DNA from: Nocardioides agri
Lineage (GTDB): Bacteria; Actinomycetota; Actinomycetes; Propionibacteriales; Nocardioidaceae
Length of the DNA: 64,000 bases
Direction of reading: 5' to 3'
Assembly: GCF_013778305.1 (NCBI RefSeq)
Contig: NZ_JACEIC010000002.1
Location: forward strand, 3,435,669 to 3,499,668
Part shown: piece by piece, positions 42,474 to 49,716 of the stretch
Layout: every line of letters starts with the position of its first letter
Position numbering within the stretch: position 1 is the first letter of the stretch
Notes under the pieces: generated by a model
What the model was told of the DNA's origin: nothing
Seen by the model: only the letters and a program-made list of their open reading frames with translations
Database searches by the model: none
Translations under genes and position numbers: made by a program

Positions 42474-42637
42474 GAGCGTCCACCGAAGAGGCGCCCCAAG
42501 AGCCCGGGACTCTCGCCCTTGGCGTGACCGGGACAGCGATCGGAGCGGGGAACGCCGGCCAGGGCACGCTCGACGTGGCGTCCGCAGCCCGCCCAGGTCG
42601 GCTTGCTGCAGGTCTTGCAGGTGACTGCGTGACACAT
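42470..42637 (-). CDS. 55-aa Cys-rich small protein
   Basis: The ATG at 42635-42637 is preceded by AAGGAG. The N-terminal half MCHAVTCKTCSKPTWAGCGR has four of the five cysteines and two of them in a CKTC pair; RCPGH supplies the fifth, with two His as further ligands. A zinc or copper knuckle, or thiol-persulfide carrier, is plausible. The C-terminus is short and basic. I recall similar unnamed actinobacterial proteins but no function. It sits between MMPL and DUF2892 in a coupled operon. Confidence 0.75.
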   Translation of the reverse strand: MCHAVTCKTCSKPTWAGCGRHVERALAGVPRSDRCPGHAKGESPGLLGRLFGGRS

Positions 42638-42669
42638 GGTGGAGTGGCTCCTTCTTCTCGTGGTGCTGG

Positions 42670-44835
42670 TCAGCTGTGGGAGAACCGGATGTTGGGCAGC
42701 AGGCGGGTGAGCCAGCCCGGGGCCCACCAGGCGGCCCGTCCGGTGACCCGTAGCAGCACGGGCAGCAGGACGAGCCGCACGAGGAAGGCATCGAGGAGGA
42801 CGGCGACGCCGAGGACGACCCCCATCTCCTTCGGCGGGAGCGGTCCGGAGAGGGCGAAGGTGAAGAACACCGCGACCATGACCGCCCCGGCCGCGAAGAT
42901 GACCCGGCCGGAGTGGGCGAGCGAGCCAACCATCGCGTCCTTCGGGTCGCCGGAGTGCTCGTAGTGCTCCTTGGCCGAGGCCAGCAGGAACACCGTGTAG
43001 TCCATCGCGATCGCGAAGATCATCGCGAAGAAGAACACCGGCGCCCAGGCGTCGAGGAACCCTTGGTGCTCGAAGCCCAGCAGCCCCGATCCCCAGCCTT
43101 CCTGGAAGACGAGCCGGGCCAAGCCGAACGCTGCGGCCGTCGAGAGGAGGCTCGCGAGCGTGCCGAGGAGCGCGATGAGCGGTGCCTGGAGTGCAACCAG
43201 CAGCAACAGGAACCCCAGCAGCAGGATCACCCCGATCACGAGCGGGGTGGAGTCGTCGAGCTGGGTCTTGAGGTCGAGGTTCTCGACCGCCGCGCCTCCC
43301 ACGACCGCTGTTGACGGCAGGTCGGAGCGGAGCCGGGCCACCGTCTCGGCGAGGGCGGGGTCGGACGGGTCGACGGCCGGCACGGCCTGGATCAGGACGT
43401 ACGACGACCCGTCGCCGGCGAGGACCCCCGGCATCGCGCCGGCGATGCCCGCGTCCGCTTCCAGGACGGCTGCGGCAGCGTCGGCATCGACCTGGGGCAC
43501 GACGATCTGGACGGTGCCCGGGGCGCCGTCGCCAAACGACGCCTGGACCTGGTCGTAGCCGACCCGGGCGCTGGCGCTCTCGGGCAGCACCTTGATCGAG
43601 GGCATCGCGGTCTTCAGGCCGATCACCGGCGCGGCGAGCGCGACCAGGACCACGAACGAAGCGAGACCCCAGGCGAAAGGGCGCTTCCAGAGCCGGTCGC
43701 CCCAGGCGGCGAACCTCGGCGACCGGTGCTCGCCGGCATGCACCCACGGCAGCGCGAGCTTGTTGATCCGGTGGTCGAGCTTGGCCAGCACCACCGGGAG
43801 CAGGGTCAGGGTCGCCCCGAGGACGAAGATCACCGCGAGCATGATCCCGCCGGCCATCGAGCGGAAGGACGGGGACGGCACCAGCATCACGGCCGAGAGT
43901 GAGATCAGCACGGTCGCGCCGGACAGCAGCACCGCCTTGCCCGCGGTGTCCATGGTCTCTGCGATCGCCTGACGGGGACTCTCGTGGTGGCCCATGCGCG
44001 CCGCCCGGAAGCGCACCACCATGAAGAGCGCGTAGTCGATGCCGAGCGCGAGTGCGAACATCATCGCGAAGTTCATCGCCCAGATCGAGACGGGCACGAC
44101 CTGGTTGATCAGGACCAGCGAGCCCGCCGAGGCGACCAGTCCGGCGAGGGTGAGGATCAGCGGCAGACCCGCGGCGACGAGCGCGCCGAAGGCCAGAACC
44201 AGGATCGCGAGCGTGACCGGCCAGGACACCATCTCCGACTTCAGCATCGCCGACAGGTTGGCCTCGTTGAAGTCAGACCACAGCAGCGAGGCTCCCGTCG
44301 GGTTCACCTCGACCTCCGCGGTCGACAGGTCCTGCAGCGGCCCCTTGAGGTCGTCGGCCGCCCGCACCATCTCGTTGGGGTCTGCGGCGGCGCCGGCCAG
44401 GAGCACGGCGGTGGTGCCGTCCTGGCTGAGCGTGGCCCCGGGCTGCGGCTGGAGGACCGCGGCGATCCGAGGATCCTGCTCCAGGATGGCGGCGGCCTCG
44501 GCGAGAACCCGCTTGCCCGGCCCCTCGGTGACCGGGCCGTCTGCGGAGCGCACGACCACCTGGATCGCCGTGGAGGCATTGCCGCCGAAGTGCTCTTGGG
44601 CAAGCTCCCGTGCTGCGACGGAGTCGGACCCGTCTGCCTGCCAACCGGCGCCGGACAGCTCGGACTCGACCCGCGGCGCGAAGAGGCCGAGGCCGACAAC
44701 CAGGAGAAGCCAGACGGCGGTGGTGATCCGGGCGTGGTCGATCACCCACACTCCGAGGCGGCCCAGGAGACCAGGTCGGTAGCCGATCTCGGGGTCGACC
44801 GCGCTGTCGTGCGTGTGGGCGCCGGTAGTCGTCAT
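42670..44835 (-). CDS. MMPL-family RND transporter
   Basis: The protein has 721 residues. It has the duplicated RND architecture: an extracytoplasmic loop after TM1, then five spans, then the same again; MMPL signatures include ALALGIDYALFMVVRFR and the second-half FAIAMDYTVFLLASAKEH, with the Asp/Tyr proton-relay region. It should export a lipid or hydrophobic compound using proton force. The substrate in a sulfur-linked island is unknown. It is the first gene of the leftward operon. Confidence 0.92.
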   Translation of the reverse strand: MTTTGAHTHDSAVDPEIGYRPGLLGRLGVWVIDHARITTAVWLLLVVGLGLFAPRVESELSGAGWQADGSDSVAARELAQEHFGGNASTAIQVVVRSADGPVTEGPGKRVLAEAAAILEQDPRIAAVLQPQPGATLSQDGTTAVLLAGAAADPNEMVRAADDLKGPLQDLSTAEVEVNPTGASLLWSDFNEANLSAMLKSEMVSWPVTLAILVLAFGALVAAGLPLILTLAGLVASAGSLVLINQVVPVSIWAMNFAMMFALALGIDYALFMVVRFRAARMGHHESPRQAIAETMDTAGKAVLLSGATVLISLSAVMLVPSPSFRSMAGGIMLAVIFVLGATLTLLPVVLAKLDHRINKLALPWVHAGEHRSPRFAAWGDRLWKRPFAWGLASFVVLVALAAPVIGLKTAMPSIKVLPESASARVGYDQVQASFGDGAPGTVQIVVPQVDADAAAAVLEADAGIAGAMPGVLAGDGSSYVLIQAVPAVDPSDPALAETVARLRSDLPSTAVVGGAAVENLDLKTQLDDSTPLVIGVILLLGFLLLLVALQAPLIALLGTLASLLSTAAAFGLARLVFQEGWGSGLLGFEHQGFLDAWAPVFFFAMIFAIAMDYTVFLLASAKEHYEHSGDPKDAMVGSLAHSGRVIFAAGAVMVAVFFTFALSGPLPPKEMGVVLGVAVLLDAFLVRLVLLPVLLRVTGRAAWWAPGWLTRLLPNIRFSHS

Positions 44836-44840
44836 GCGAC

Positions 44841-44856
44841 ATACCCTAGGGGGTAT
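44841..44856. promoter_or_regulatory. CsoR/CstR-type operator 1
   Basis: ATACCCTAGGGGGTAT is a perfect palindrome apart from the 4-bp centre. It overlaps the -10 box of the MMPL promoter. The A/T-flanked C-tract and G-tract are the pattern of CsoR-family operators. Confidence 0.75.
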
Positions 44857-44871
44857 CGGTTACCATTTCAA
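44843..44871 (-). promoter_or_regulatory. Promoter of the MMPL operon
   Basis: On the minus strand TTGAAA (44871-44866) and TAGGGT (44848-44843) are 17 bp apart. The operator at 44841-44856 covers the -10 box, so bound repressor should exclude RNA polymerase. Confidence 0.65.
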
Positions 44872-44873
44872 AA

Positions 44874-44887
44874 TACCCCCCGGGGTA
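44874..44887. promoter_or_regulatory. CsoR/CstR-type operator 2
   Basis: TACCCC-CC-GGGGTA is a perfect palindrome around a CC centre, 26 bp before the DUF302 start. It probably controls the rightward operon. Confidence 0.75.
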
Positions 44888-44912
44888 CGTCGAGTCCATG
44901 AGGAGAACACCG

Positions 44913-45308
44913 ATGAGCAGCTACACGCTGAGTGCCACCGTGGCCCTGCCGTACGAGGACGCAGTGGCCGCCACTCGCGCCGCCCTGGCCGACCAGGGCT
45001 TCGGCGTGCTGACCGAGATCGACATCGCGGTCACCTTGAAGGCGAAGCTCGACGTCGACATGCCACGCCAGGTGATCCTGGGCGCCTGCCGGCCGCCCCT
45101 CGCGTACGCCGCACTTCAGGCGGACCCCTCGGTCGCCGCGATGCTGCCCTGCAACGTCGTCGTACGATCTCTCGACGACGGCACCTGCCTCGTCGAGGCG
45201 ATCGACCCCGCCGCGATGACCCAGCTCGTCCCCGGGCTGGAACACGTGGCCGCTGAGGCAGGGAGTCGCCTGACCGCGGCCCTGGCTGCACTCACCGAGG
45301 AGCACTGA
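44913..45308 (+). CDS. DUF302 protein
   Basis: The protein has 131 residues. The ATG at 44913 is 7 nt after AGGAG, better than an in-frame ATG at 44898. The DUF302 beta-alpha pattern (PYEDAVAATRAALADQGFGV, LGACRPPLAYAALQADPSVA, LPCNVVV) is clear. DUF302 proteins are linked to copper and sulfur stress loci; two cysteines (CRPP and PCN) might be redox active. It is the first gene of the rightward operon and 1 bp before the CstR-like gene. Confidence 0.88.
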   Translation: MSSYTLSATVALPYEDAVAATRAALADQGFGVLTEIDIAVTLKAKLDVDMPRQVILGACRPPLAYAALQADPSVAAMLPCNVVVRSLDDGTCLVEAIDPAAMTQLVPGLEHVAAEAGSRLTAALAALTEEH

Positions 45309-45309
45309 C

Positions 45310-45573
45310 ATGGAGCTGGACCCCACCGAGATGACCCCGGTCATCAACCGGATCAAGCGCGCCCGCGGTCAGCTCGACGGCGTCCTGCGGATGCTGGAAG
45401 AGGGTCGCGACTGCGAGGACGTCGTCACCCAGCTCGCGGCGGTCTCCAAGGCCCTCGACAAGGCCGGCTTCGCGATCGTCGCGAGCGGGCTGCAGCAGTG
45501 CCTGACCGCGGGCGATGGCATGGACAGTGTCGACGTGAAGAAGATGGAGAAGCTCTTCCTCTCTCTCGCGTGA
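45310..45573 (+). CDS. cstR: CsoR/CstR-family repressor, persulfide-sensor type
   Basis: The protein has 87 residues of the DUF156 four-helix fold, with NRIKRARGQLDGVLRMLEEG in helix 1. Cys35 (GRDCEDVV) and Cys64 (GLQQCL) are 29 residues apart. In Cu sensors a His lies four residues before the second Cys; here that position is Gly60. This pattern is that of CstR persulfide sensors, not CsoR Cu(I) sensors. It should repress the island promoters until its cysteines are bridged by sulfane sulfur. The neighbouring sulfide genes support this. Confidence 0.85.
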   Translation: MELDPTEMTPVINRIKRARGQLDGVLRMLEEGRDCEDVVTQLAAVSKALDKAGFAIVASGLQQCLTAGDGMDSVDVKKMEKLFLSLA

Positions 45574-45601
45574 TGCGGGACTTTGTCCCCTGTCGATGGA
45601 T

Positions 45602-45613
45602 ACCCCCGGGGGT
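45602..45613. promoter_or_regulatory. CsoR/CstR-type operator 3
   Basis: ACCCCCGGGGGT is a perfect 12-bp palindrome with T/T flanks, 33 bp before the SQR-like gene start. A separate repressor-controlled promoter for the oxidation genes is likely. Confidence 0.75.
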
Positions 45614-45646
45614 TAGCGTCGAGGTGTAGCGAGAGGCAGGAGAGCC

Positions 45647-46906
45647 ATGAGGCACCTCGTCATCCTGGGCGCCGGCACGGCCGGGACCATGATCGCCAAC
45701 AAGTTGCGGCATCGTCTTGACCGCATCGAGTGGAGCATCACCGTCGTCGACCGCGACGACGAGCACCACTATCAGCCCGGCTACCTGTTCCTGCCCTTCG
45801 GCGGCTACTCCCGAAAGCAGGTCGTCAGGTCACGACACGCGTTCCTCCCCGCGGGGGTGGACTTCGTCGTCGGCATGATCGACAGGGTCGTGGCCGACGA
45901 GAACGTCGTCCTCCTCGAGGACGGTCGTCGACTGCCGTACGACCAGCTGGTCATTGCCACCGGCACGACCCCGCGCCCGGACCAGACGCCCGGCATGCTG
46001 GGCACGGAGTGGCGGCGAAGCATCTTCGACTTCTACACGCTCGAGGGCGCAGAGGCGCTGGCCGGAGCGCTCACCCGATTCGACAGCGGCAGACTCGTCG
46101 TGCACATCACCGAAATGCCGATCAAGTGCCCGGTCGCGCCCCTCGAGTTCACCTTCCTCGTCGAGGCCTGGCTGCGTGAGCGGGGGATTCGCGACCGGGT
46201 CGAGCTCGTCTACGTGACGCCGCTGGACGGGGCGTTCACCAAGCCGGTCGCCTCAGCGCAACTGGGTGGGATGCTCGAGGAGCGCAAGGTGCACGTAGAG
46301 ACCGACTTCCTGGTCGAGCGCATCGACACAGAGCGGAAGGTGCTCGTCTCCTACGACGAGCGCGAGGTCCCGTTCGACCTGCTGGTGACGATCCCGCTGA
46401 ACATGGGTGCCGACTTCGTCGCCCGATCCGGGCTCGGCGACGAGCTCAACTATGTGCCCGTGGACAAGCACACCCAACTCTCCCCGGAGTTCAAGAACAT
46501 CTTCGCCATCGGGGACGCCAGCGACATCCCCGCGTCCAAAGCCGGCTCGGTCGCGCACTTCTCGGTCGAGATCTTCGTCGACAACTTCCTCGAGCACATC
46601 GCCGGCCGACCGATGACCGGGGCCTTCGACGGGCACGCGAACTGTTTCGTGGAGGCCGGCGACGACAAGGCGCTGCTGATCGACTTCAACTACGACACCG
46701 AGCCCTTGACGGGCAAGTACCCCTTCCCGGTCGTCGGCCCGATGGACCTGCTGAAGGCGACCCGCGTCAACCACCTCGGGAAGCTCGCATTCCGGTGGAT
46801 CTACTGGAACGTCCTGCTCCCCGGTCGTCCGGTCCCGCTCCCGGCCCTGATGTCGATGACCGGGAAGCACGTTCCCGAGCCCGAACCAGACCAGCAGGAG
46901 GCCTGA
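45647..46906 (+). CDS. sqr: Sulfide:quinone oxidoreductase-like flavoprotein
   Basis: The protein has 419 residues. The FAD fold starts VILGAGTAGTMIANKL, the family Cys is in MPIKCPVAPLEFTFL and a second Cys is in HANCFVEAGDD. FAD-contact regions ATGTTPR and IFAIGDASDIPASKAGS are present. The C-terminal amphipathic region (NHLGKLAFRWIYWNVLLPG) could attach to the membrane. SQRs oxidise H2S and pass electrons to quinone, giving persulfide or polysulfide. An AGGAGAG site precedes the ATG. Assignment to an exact SQR type needs a tree. Confidence 0.85.
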   Translation: MRHLVILGAGTAGTMIANKLRHRLDRIEWSITVVDRDDEHHYQPGYLFLPFGGYSRKQVVRSRHAFLPAGVDFVVGMIDRVVADENVVLLEDGRRLPYDQLVIATGTTPRPDQTPGMLGTEWRRSIFDFYTLEGAEALAGALTRFDSGRLVVHITEMPIKCPVAPLEFTFLVEAWLRERGIRDRVELVYVTPLDGAFTKPVASAQLGGMLEERKVHVETDFLVERIDTERKVLVSYDEREVPFDLLVTIPLNMGADFVARSGLGDELNYVPVDKHTQLSPEFKNIFAIGDASDIPASKAGSVAHFSVEIFVDNFLEHIAGRPMTGAFDGHANCFVEAGDDKALLIDFNYDTEPLTGKYPFPVVGPMDLLKATRVNHLGKLAFRWIYWNVLLPGRPVPLPALMSMTGKHVPEPEPDQQEA

Positions 46907-46907
46907 G

Positions 46908-47222
46908 ATGTCCACCACCACGATCGACGGTCACGAGATCCACGTCGACGACGAGGGTTTCATGACCCAGTACGACGAGTGGAGCGAAGATCTGGGCACC
47001 GTGCTCGCCGCGCAGATCGGCATCGAGATGAGCGAAGAGCACTGGAATGCGATCCGCTTCCTGCGTCGCGACTTCCCCGAGAACGGCGAGACCGCAACGC
47101 TGCGTCGGGTGGCGACCGTCGGAGGGATCCCGACCAAGCAGCTGTTCGTGCTCTTCCCGAAGAAGCCGGCCACGAAGATGGCCTACATCGCCGGGCTGCC
47201 CAAGCCCCGCGGATGCGTGTGA
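46908..47222 (+). CDS. TusE/DsrC-family sulfur-relay protein
   Basis: The protein has 104 residues. The signature GEIHVDDEGF-like opening (HEIHVDDEGFMTQYDEWSE) and the terminal arm IAGLPKPRGCV with penultimate Cys mark DsrC/TusE. True DsrC proteins have a second Cys about 11 residues earlier; here that position is not Cys, so this is the single-Cys sulfur-carrier type. It probably receives a persulfide sulfur. No dsrAB genes are nearby. It follows sqr by 1 bp. Confidence 0.9.
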   Translation: MSTTTIDGHEIHVDDEGFMTQYDEWSEDLGTVLAAQIGIEMSEEHWNAIRFLRRDFPENGETATLRRVATVGGIPTKQLFVLFPKKPATKMAYIAGLPKPRGCV

Positions 47223-47242
47223 ACCGAGCAAGGAGACCAGCC

Positions 47243-47752
47243 ATGTCCACCACCGCAACCACACCGGTCGTCCCGTCCTTCGGCGAGGACGAGAGCGGTC
47301 GCAAGCTCGCCATCATCTGTTCCAAGGGCAACTTGGACATGGCCTACCCCGGGCTGATCCTGGCCAATGCCGCTCTCGGGGAGGGCGTCGAGACGCACCT
47401 GTTCTTCACGTTTTGGGGCTTCGACATGATCAACAAGAAGACGATGGGCGACCTGAAGTTCACGATGCTCGGCAACACTGCGACCCACATGCCGCAGGGC
47501 CTCGGAGGCCTCCCCGGGATGACGGCGATGGCCACGCACCAGATGAAGAAGTCGATCGAGGAAATCGGTGTACCCGAGGTGCCTGAGTTCCTCCAGCAGA
47601 TCGTCGACTCGGGTGGCCACCTGTGGGCCTGCCGGATGTCGGCCGACATGCAGCATCTGGAGGCCGAGGATCTCTACGACGAGGTCGAGGCGATCATCAG
47701 TGCCTCTGACTTCATCGAGAAGACCGACGGGGCGCAACTCCTCTTCATCTAG
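47243..47752 (+). CDS. DsrE-family (DsrE2-like) sulfur-transfer protein
   Basis: The protein has 169 residues; ATG 47243 follows AAGGAG. Motifs IICSKGNLDMAYPGLILANA, LFFTFWGFDMINKK and LWACRMSADMQHL match the DsrE2 family, with a Cys in each of the first and last. A persulfide-carrier role between SQR and the TusE-like protein is inferred. It has no membrane segment of its own, unlike some DsrE2 proteins. It ends the rightward operon. Confidence 0.9.
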   Translation: MSTTATTPVVPSFGEDESGRKLAIICSKGNLDMAYPGLILANAALGEGVETHLFFTFWGFDMINKKTMGDLKFTMLGNTATHMPQGLGGLPGMTAMATHQMKKSIEEIGVPEVPEFLQQIVDSGGHLWACRMSADMQHLEAEDLYDEVEAIISASDFIEKTDGAQLLFI

Positions 47753-47835
47753 ATGCTCGGGTCGAAGGCTGCCCTCGGTCCTGATCGAGCTGTTTGCGCA
47801 GTCAGCGCTGTGACAGATGGTCCTCAGACCGCCCC

Positions 47836-47877
47836 GATCTACGAGGGCACCAACCAGGTGCAGCGGATCGTGATGGC
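47836..47877. repeat. Right direct repeat (attR-like)
   Basis: It is identical to 41443-41484. After it the sequence continues in the old acyl-CoA dehydrogenase frame to a stop at 47914, ending AGIQRQI. Confidence 0.9.
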
Positions 47878-47914
47878 CCGCCAGCTGCTCGCAGGCATCC
47901 AGCGCCAGATCTGA
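47836..47914 (+). pseudogene. Orphan 3' end of acyl-CoA dehydrogenase
   Basis: From 47837 the frame reads IYEGTNQVQRIVMARQLLAG and ends IQRQI before TGA. It has no start or upstream body. It is the end displaced by the island and shows where the chromosome resumes; the hemerythrin stop follows 3 bp later on the other strand. Confidence 0.9.
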
Positions 47915-47917
47915 GGC

Positions 47918-48550
47918 TCACGCCCAGGTCGGCGCGATCTCGCGGCGGTAGTGGCGTCCCCGGACGCGGCTGAGGACGAAGACGACCGGCGCGGGGATCT
48001 CGCTCCGCAGCTTGGCCATCGTCTCCGGGTCGGCACCGTCCTGGAGCCAGGCCAGGAAGGTGCCCAGGTTCTCGGGGTGCGCCTTGCGCACCGCCTTCTG
48101 GGCGGCCTTCCACGCCTCGGTGTCCCGGTAGGCGTGGGCGATCGGCTCGAGGTCGCGCTCCTCGTGGTCGAGGTGGGTGACCAGGACCGTGCGCAGCCGG
48201 GCCAGGCCGGCGTGCGCCGCCTCGGCGTTCGCCCGCGTCGGCGCGGCGACGAACGCTGCCATCAGCGCGTCGGCCGCGGCGAGCGCCTCCTGCATGGCCT
48301 CGTGCTCGCCCTCGAGGGCACCGATCAGACCCGGCTCGGCGCCCGCGCCGGCCAGCGCGGGGAAGAAGATCGTCTCCTCGTCCTCGTGGTGGTGGTGCAG
48401 CTGGGTCGTGAAGTTGTCCCACGCGACCGCGAGCTGGTCCGCCCGCGCCCGGGAGTCCGCAGGGAACGTCGCGAGCGCGTCCTCGAAGCGGCTGAGGTCG
48501 CGGCGGAACGCGGCGTGGATGACGGTGTTCATGGTCGTGTGCTCAGGCAT
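47918..48550 (-). CDS. Hemerythrin HHE domain protein
   Basis: The protein has 210 residues. The His/Glu ligands are visible in LHHHHEDEETIFFPAL, EGEHEAMQ and THLDHEERDLEPIA, which form the di-iron site in a four-helix bundle. These proteins bind O2 or NO, or sense redox. The ATG at 48548 follows GGGAG; an alternative in-frame ATG is at 48530-48532. The C-terminal about 50 residues (RVRGRHYRREIAPTWA) are basic. Confidence 0.87.
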   Translation of the reverse strand: MPEHTTMNTVIHAAFRRDLSRFEDALATFPADSRARADQLAVAWDNFTTQLHHHHEDEETIFFPALAGAGAEPGLIGALEGEHEAMQEALAAADALMAAFVAAPTRANAEAAHAGLARLRTVLVTHLDHEERDLEPIAHAYRDTEAWKAAQKAVRKAHPENLGTFLAWLQDGADPETMAKLRSEIPAPVVFVLSRVRGRHYRREIAPTWA

Positions 48551-48553
48551 GAT
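48548..48553 (+). promoter_or_regulatory. -10 box of the lactate monooxygenase operon
   Basis: CATGAT lies 6 nt before the GTG at 48560, the same spacing as for chrA. It overlaps the hemerythrin start codon on the other strand, so the two promoters compete or are mutually regulated. Confidence 0.4.
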
Positions 48554-48559
48554 GCTCCC

Positions 48560-49714
48560 GTGGCGTACGGCGACTACCAGATCGAAATCTACTTCCAGGC
48601 GCTGTCGGGTGTCTTGCCTCGGATGCCCTTCGACCACGCGGACCTGGAGCGGGACGCCCTGGCGGCGCTGCCGCCCGAGCTGCGCACCTACGTCGCGGGC
48701 GGCTCGGGTGACGAGGCGACCCAGCGCGCCAACGTCGAGGCGTTCCAGCGCTGGGCCGTGGTGCCGCGGATGCTGACCAGGTCCGCCGAGCGCGACCTGT
48801 CCGTCGAGCTCTTCGGCAAGACGCTGCCGACGCCGCTGATGATGGCGCCGGTCGGCGTGATCGGCCTGTGCACGCCCGACGGGCACGGCGACATCGCGAC
48901 CGCACAGGCATCCGCTCAGACCGGCGTGCCGATGATCGCCTCGACGCTGATGAACGACCCGCTCGAGGACGTCGTGGCGCACACCGGCGACACCCCGTCG
49001 TACTTCCAGCTCTACACGCCCAAGGACCGCGACCTCGCCGCCAGCCTCGTGCAGCGAGCGGAGCAGGCGGGCTACGACGGCATCGTGGTCACGCTCGACA
49101 CCTGGCTCCCGGGCTGGCGGCCGCGCGACCTCGCCAGCGGCAACTTCCCCCAGCTGCGCAACAAGGCGCTCGCCAACTACAGCTCCGACCCGGTCTTCCA
49201 GGCGATGACCGGGCCCGACCCCGACCCGGGCACGGTCGTCCTCACCTGGGCCGGCACGTTCGGCAACCCGCTCTCGTGGGACGACCTCGCGTGGCTGCGC
49301 TCGCTGACCGACCTGCCGCTGCTGCTCAAGGGCATCTGCCACCCCGACGACGCGAAGCGTGCGCTCGACAACGGGGTCGACGGCATCTACTGCTCCAACC
49401 ACGGCGGCCGGCAGGCCAACGGCGGTGGCTCCGCGCTGCAGTGGCTGCCCGACGTCGTCGCGGCCGCCGATGGCGCGCCGGTGATCTTCGACTCCGGAGT
49501 GCGCTCGGGTGCCGACGTGGTCAAGGCGCTGGCCCTCGGCGCCACCGCCGTCGCGATCGGGCGCCCGTACGTCTACGGCCTCGCGCTCGGCGGCGTGCCC
49601 GGAGCCGTGCACGTGCTCCGGTCGCTGCTCGCCGAGGCCGACCTGATCATGGCCGTCGACGGCTACCCGACGGTCGCGGACCTGGTCCCGGACACCCTGC
49701 GCCGGGTGCTCTGA
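48560..49714 (+). CDS. Lactate 2-monooxygenase-like FMN enzyme
   Basis: The protein has 384 residues. Close matches to mycobacterial lactate 2-monooxygenase are remembered throughout: VAGGSGDEATQRANVEAF, APVGVIGLCTPDGHGD, YFQLYTPKDRDLA, and the FMN/substrate motif YCSNHGGRQANGG with catalytic His. It converts L-lactate plus O2 to acetate and CO2 in lactate-monooxygenase proper. Another 2-hydroxy acid could be the substrate. It is the first of four coupled or close genes, with stop 2 bp before the DLH start. Confidence 0.9.
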   Translation: MAYGDYQIEIYFQALSGVLPRMPFDHADLERDALAALPPELRTYVAGGSGDEATQRANVEAFQRWAVVPRMLTRSAERDLSVELFGKTLPTPLMMAPVGVIGLCTPDGHGDIATAQASAQTGVPMIASTLMNDPLEDVVAHTGDTPSYFQLYTPKDRDLAASLVQRAEQAGYDGIVVTLDTWLPGWRPRDLASGNFPQLRNKALANYSSDPVFQAMTGPDPDPGTVVLTWAGTFGNPLSWDDLAWLRSLTDLPLLLKGICHPDDAKRALDNGVDGIYCSNHGGRQANGGGSALQWLPDVVAAADGAPVIFDSGVRSGADVVKALALGATAVAIGRPYVYGLALGGVPGAVHVLRSLLAEADLIMAVDGYPTVADLVPDTLRRVL

Positions 49715-49716
49715 GC

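Larger units (their letters stand above)
41443..47877. mobile_element. 6.4-kb island bounded by 42-bp direct repeats
   Basis: The same 42-bp sequence occurs at 41443-41484 and 47836-47877. The first copy is within the 3' end of the acyl-CoA dehydrogenase gene and the second is an orphan copy of that 3' end, abutting the hemerythrin gene. The segment holds nine genes for sulfur/thiol and membrane functions and no integrase, transposase or phage gene. This looks like integration at a gene end in which the element restores the reading frame, or recombination through a carried gene end. A lower GC look supports foreign origin, though I did not compute it. Confidence 0.75.

Noticed and set aside
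45310..45573. A copper-sensing CsoR
   Set aside because: The His ligand four residues before the second Cys is Gly, and no copper ATPase or chaperone is nearby. The sulfur genes favour a persulfide sensor.
41443..47877. Integrase, transposase or phage genes in the island
   Set aside because: All frames in the segment were read; every larger gene is assigned to a metabolic, regulatory or transport family and none has a recombinase motif.
41443..47877. The 42-bp repeat as a chance similarity of two acyl-CoA dehydrogenase genes
   Set aside because: The right copy has no gene body in front of it, only the last about 26 codons, so it is a split gene end and not a second gene.
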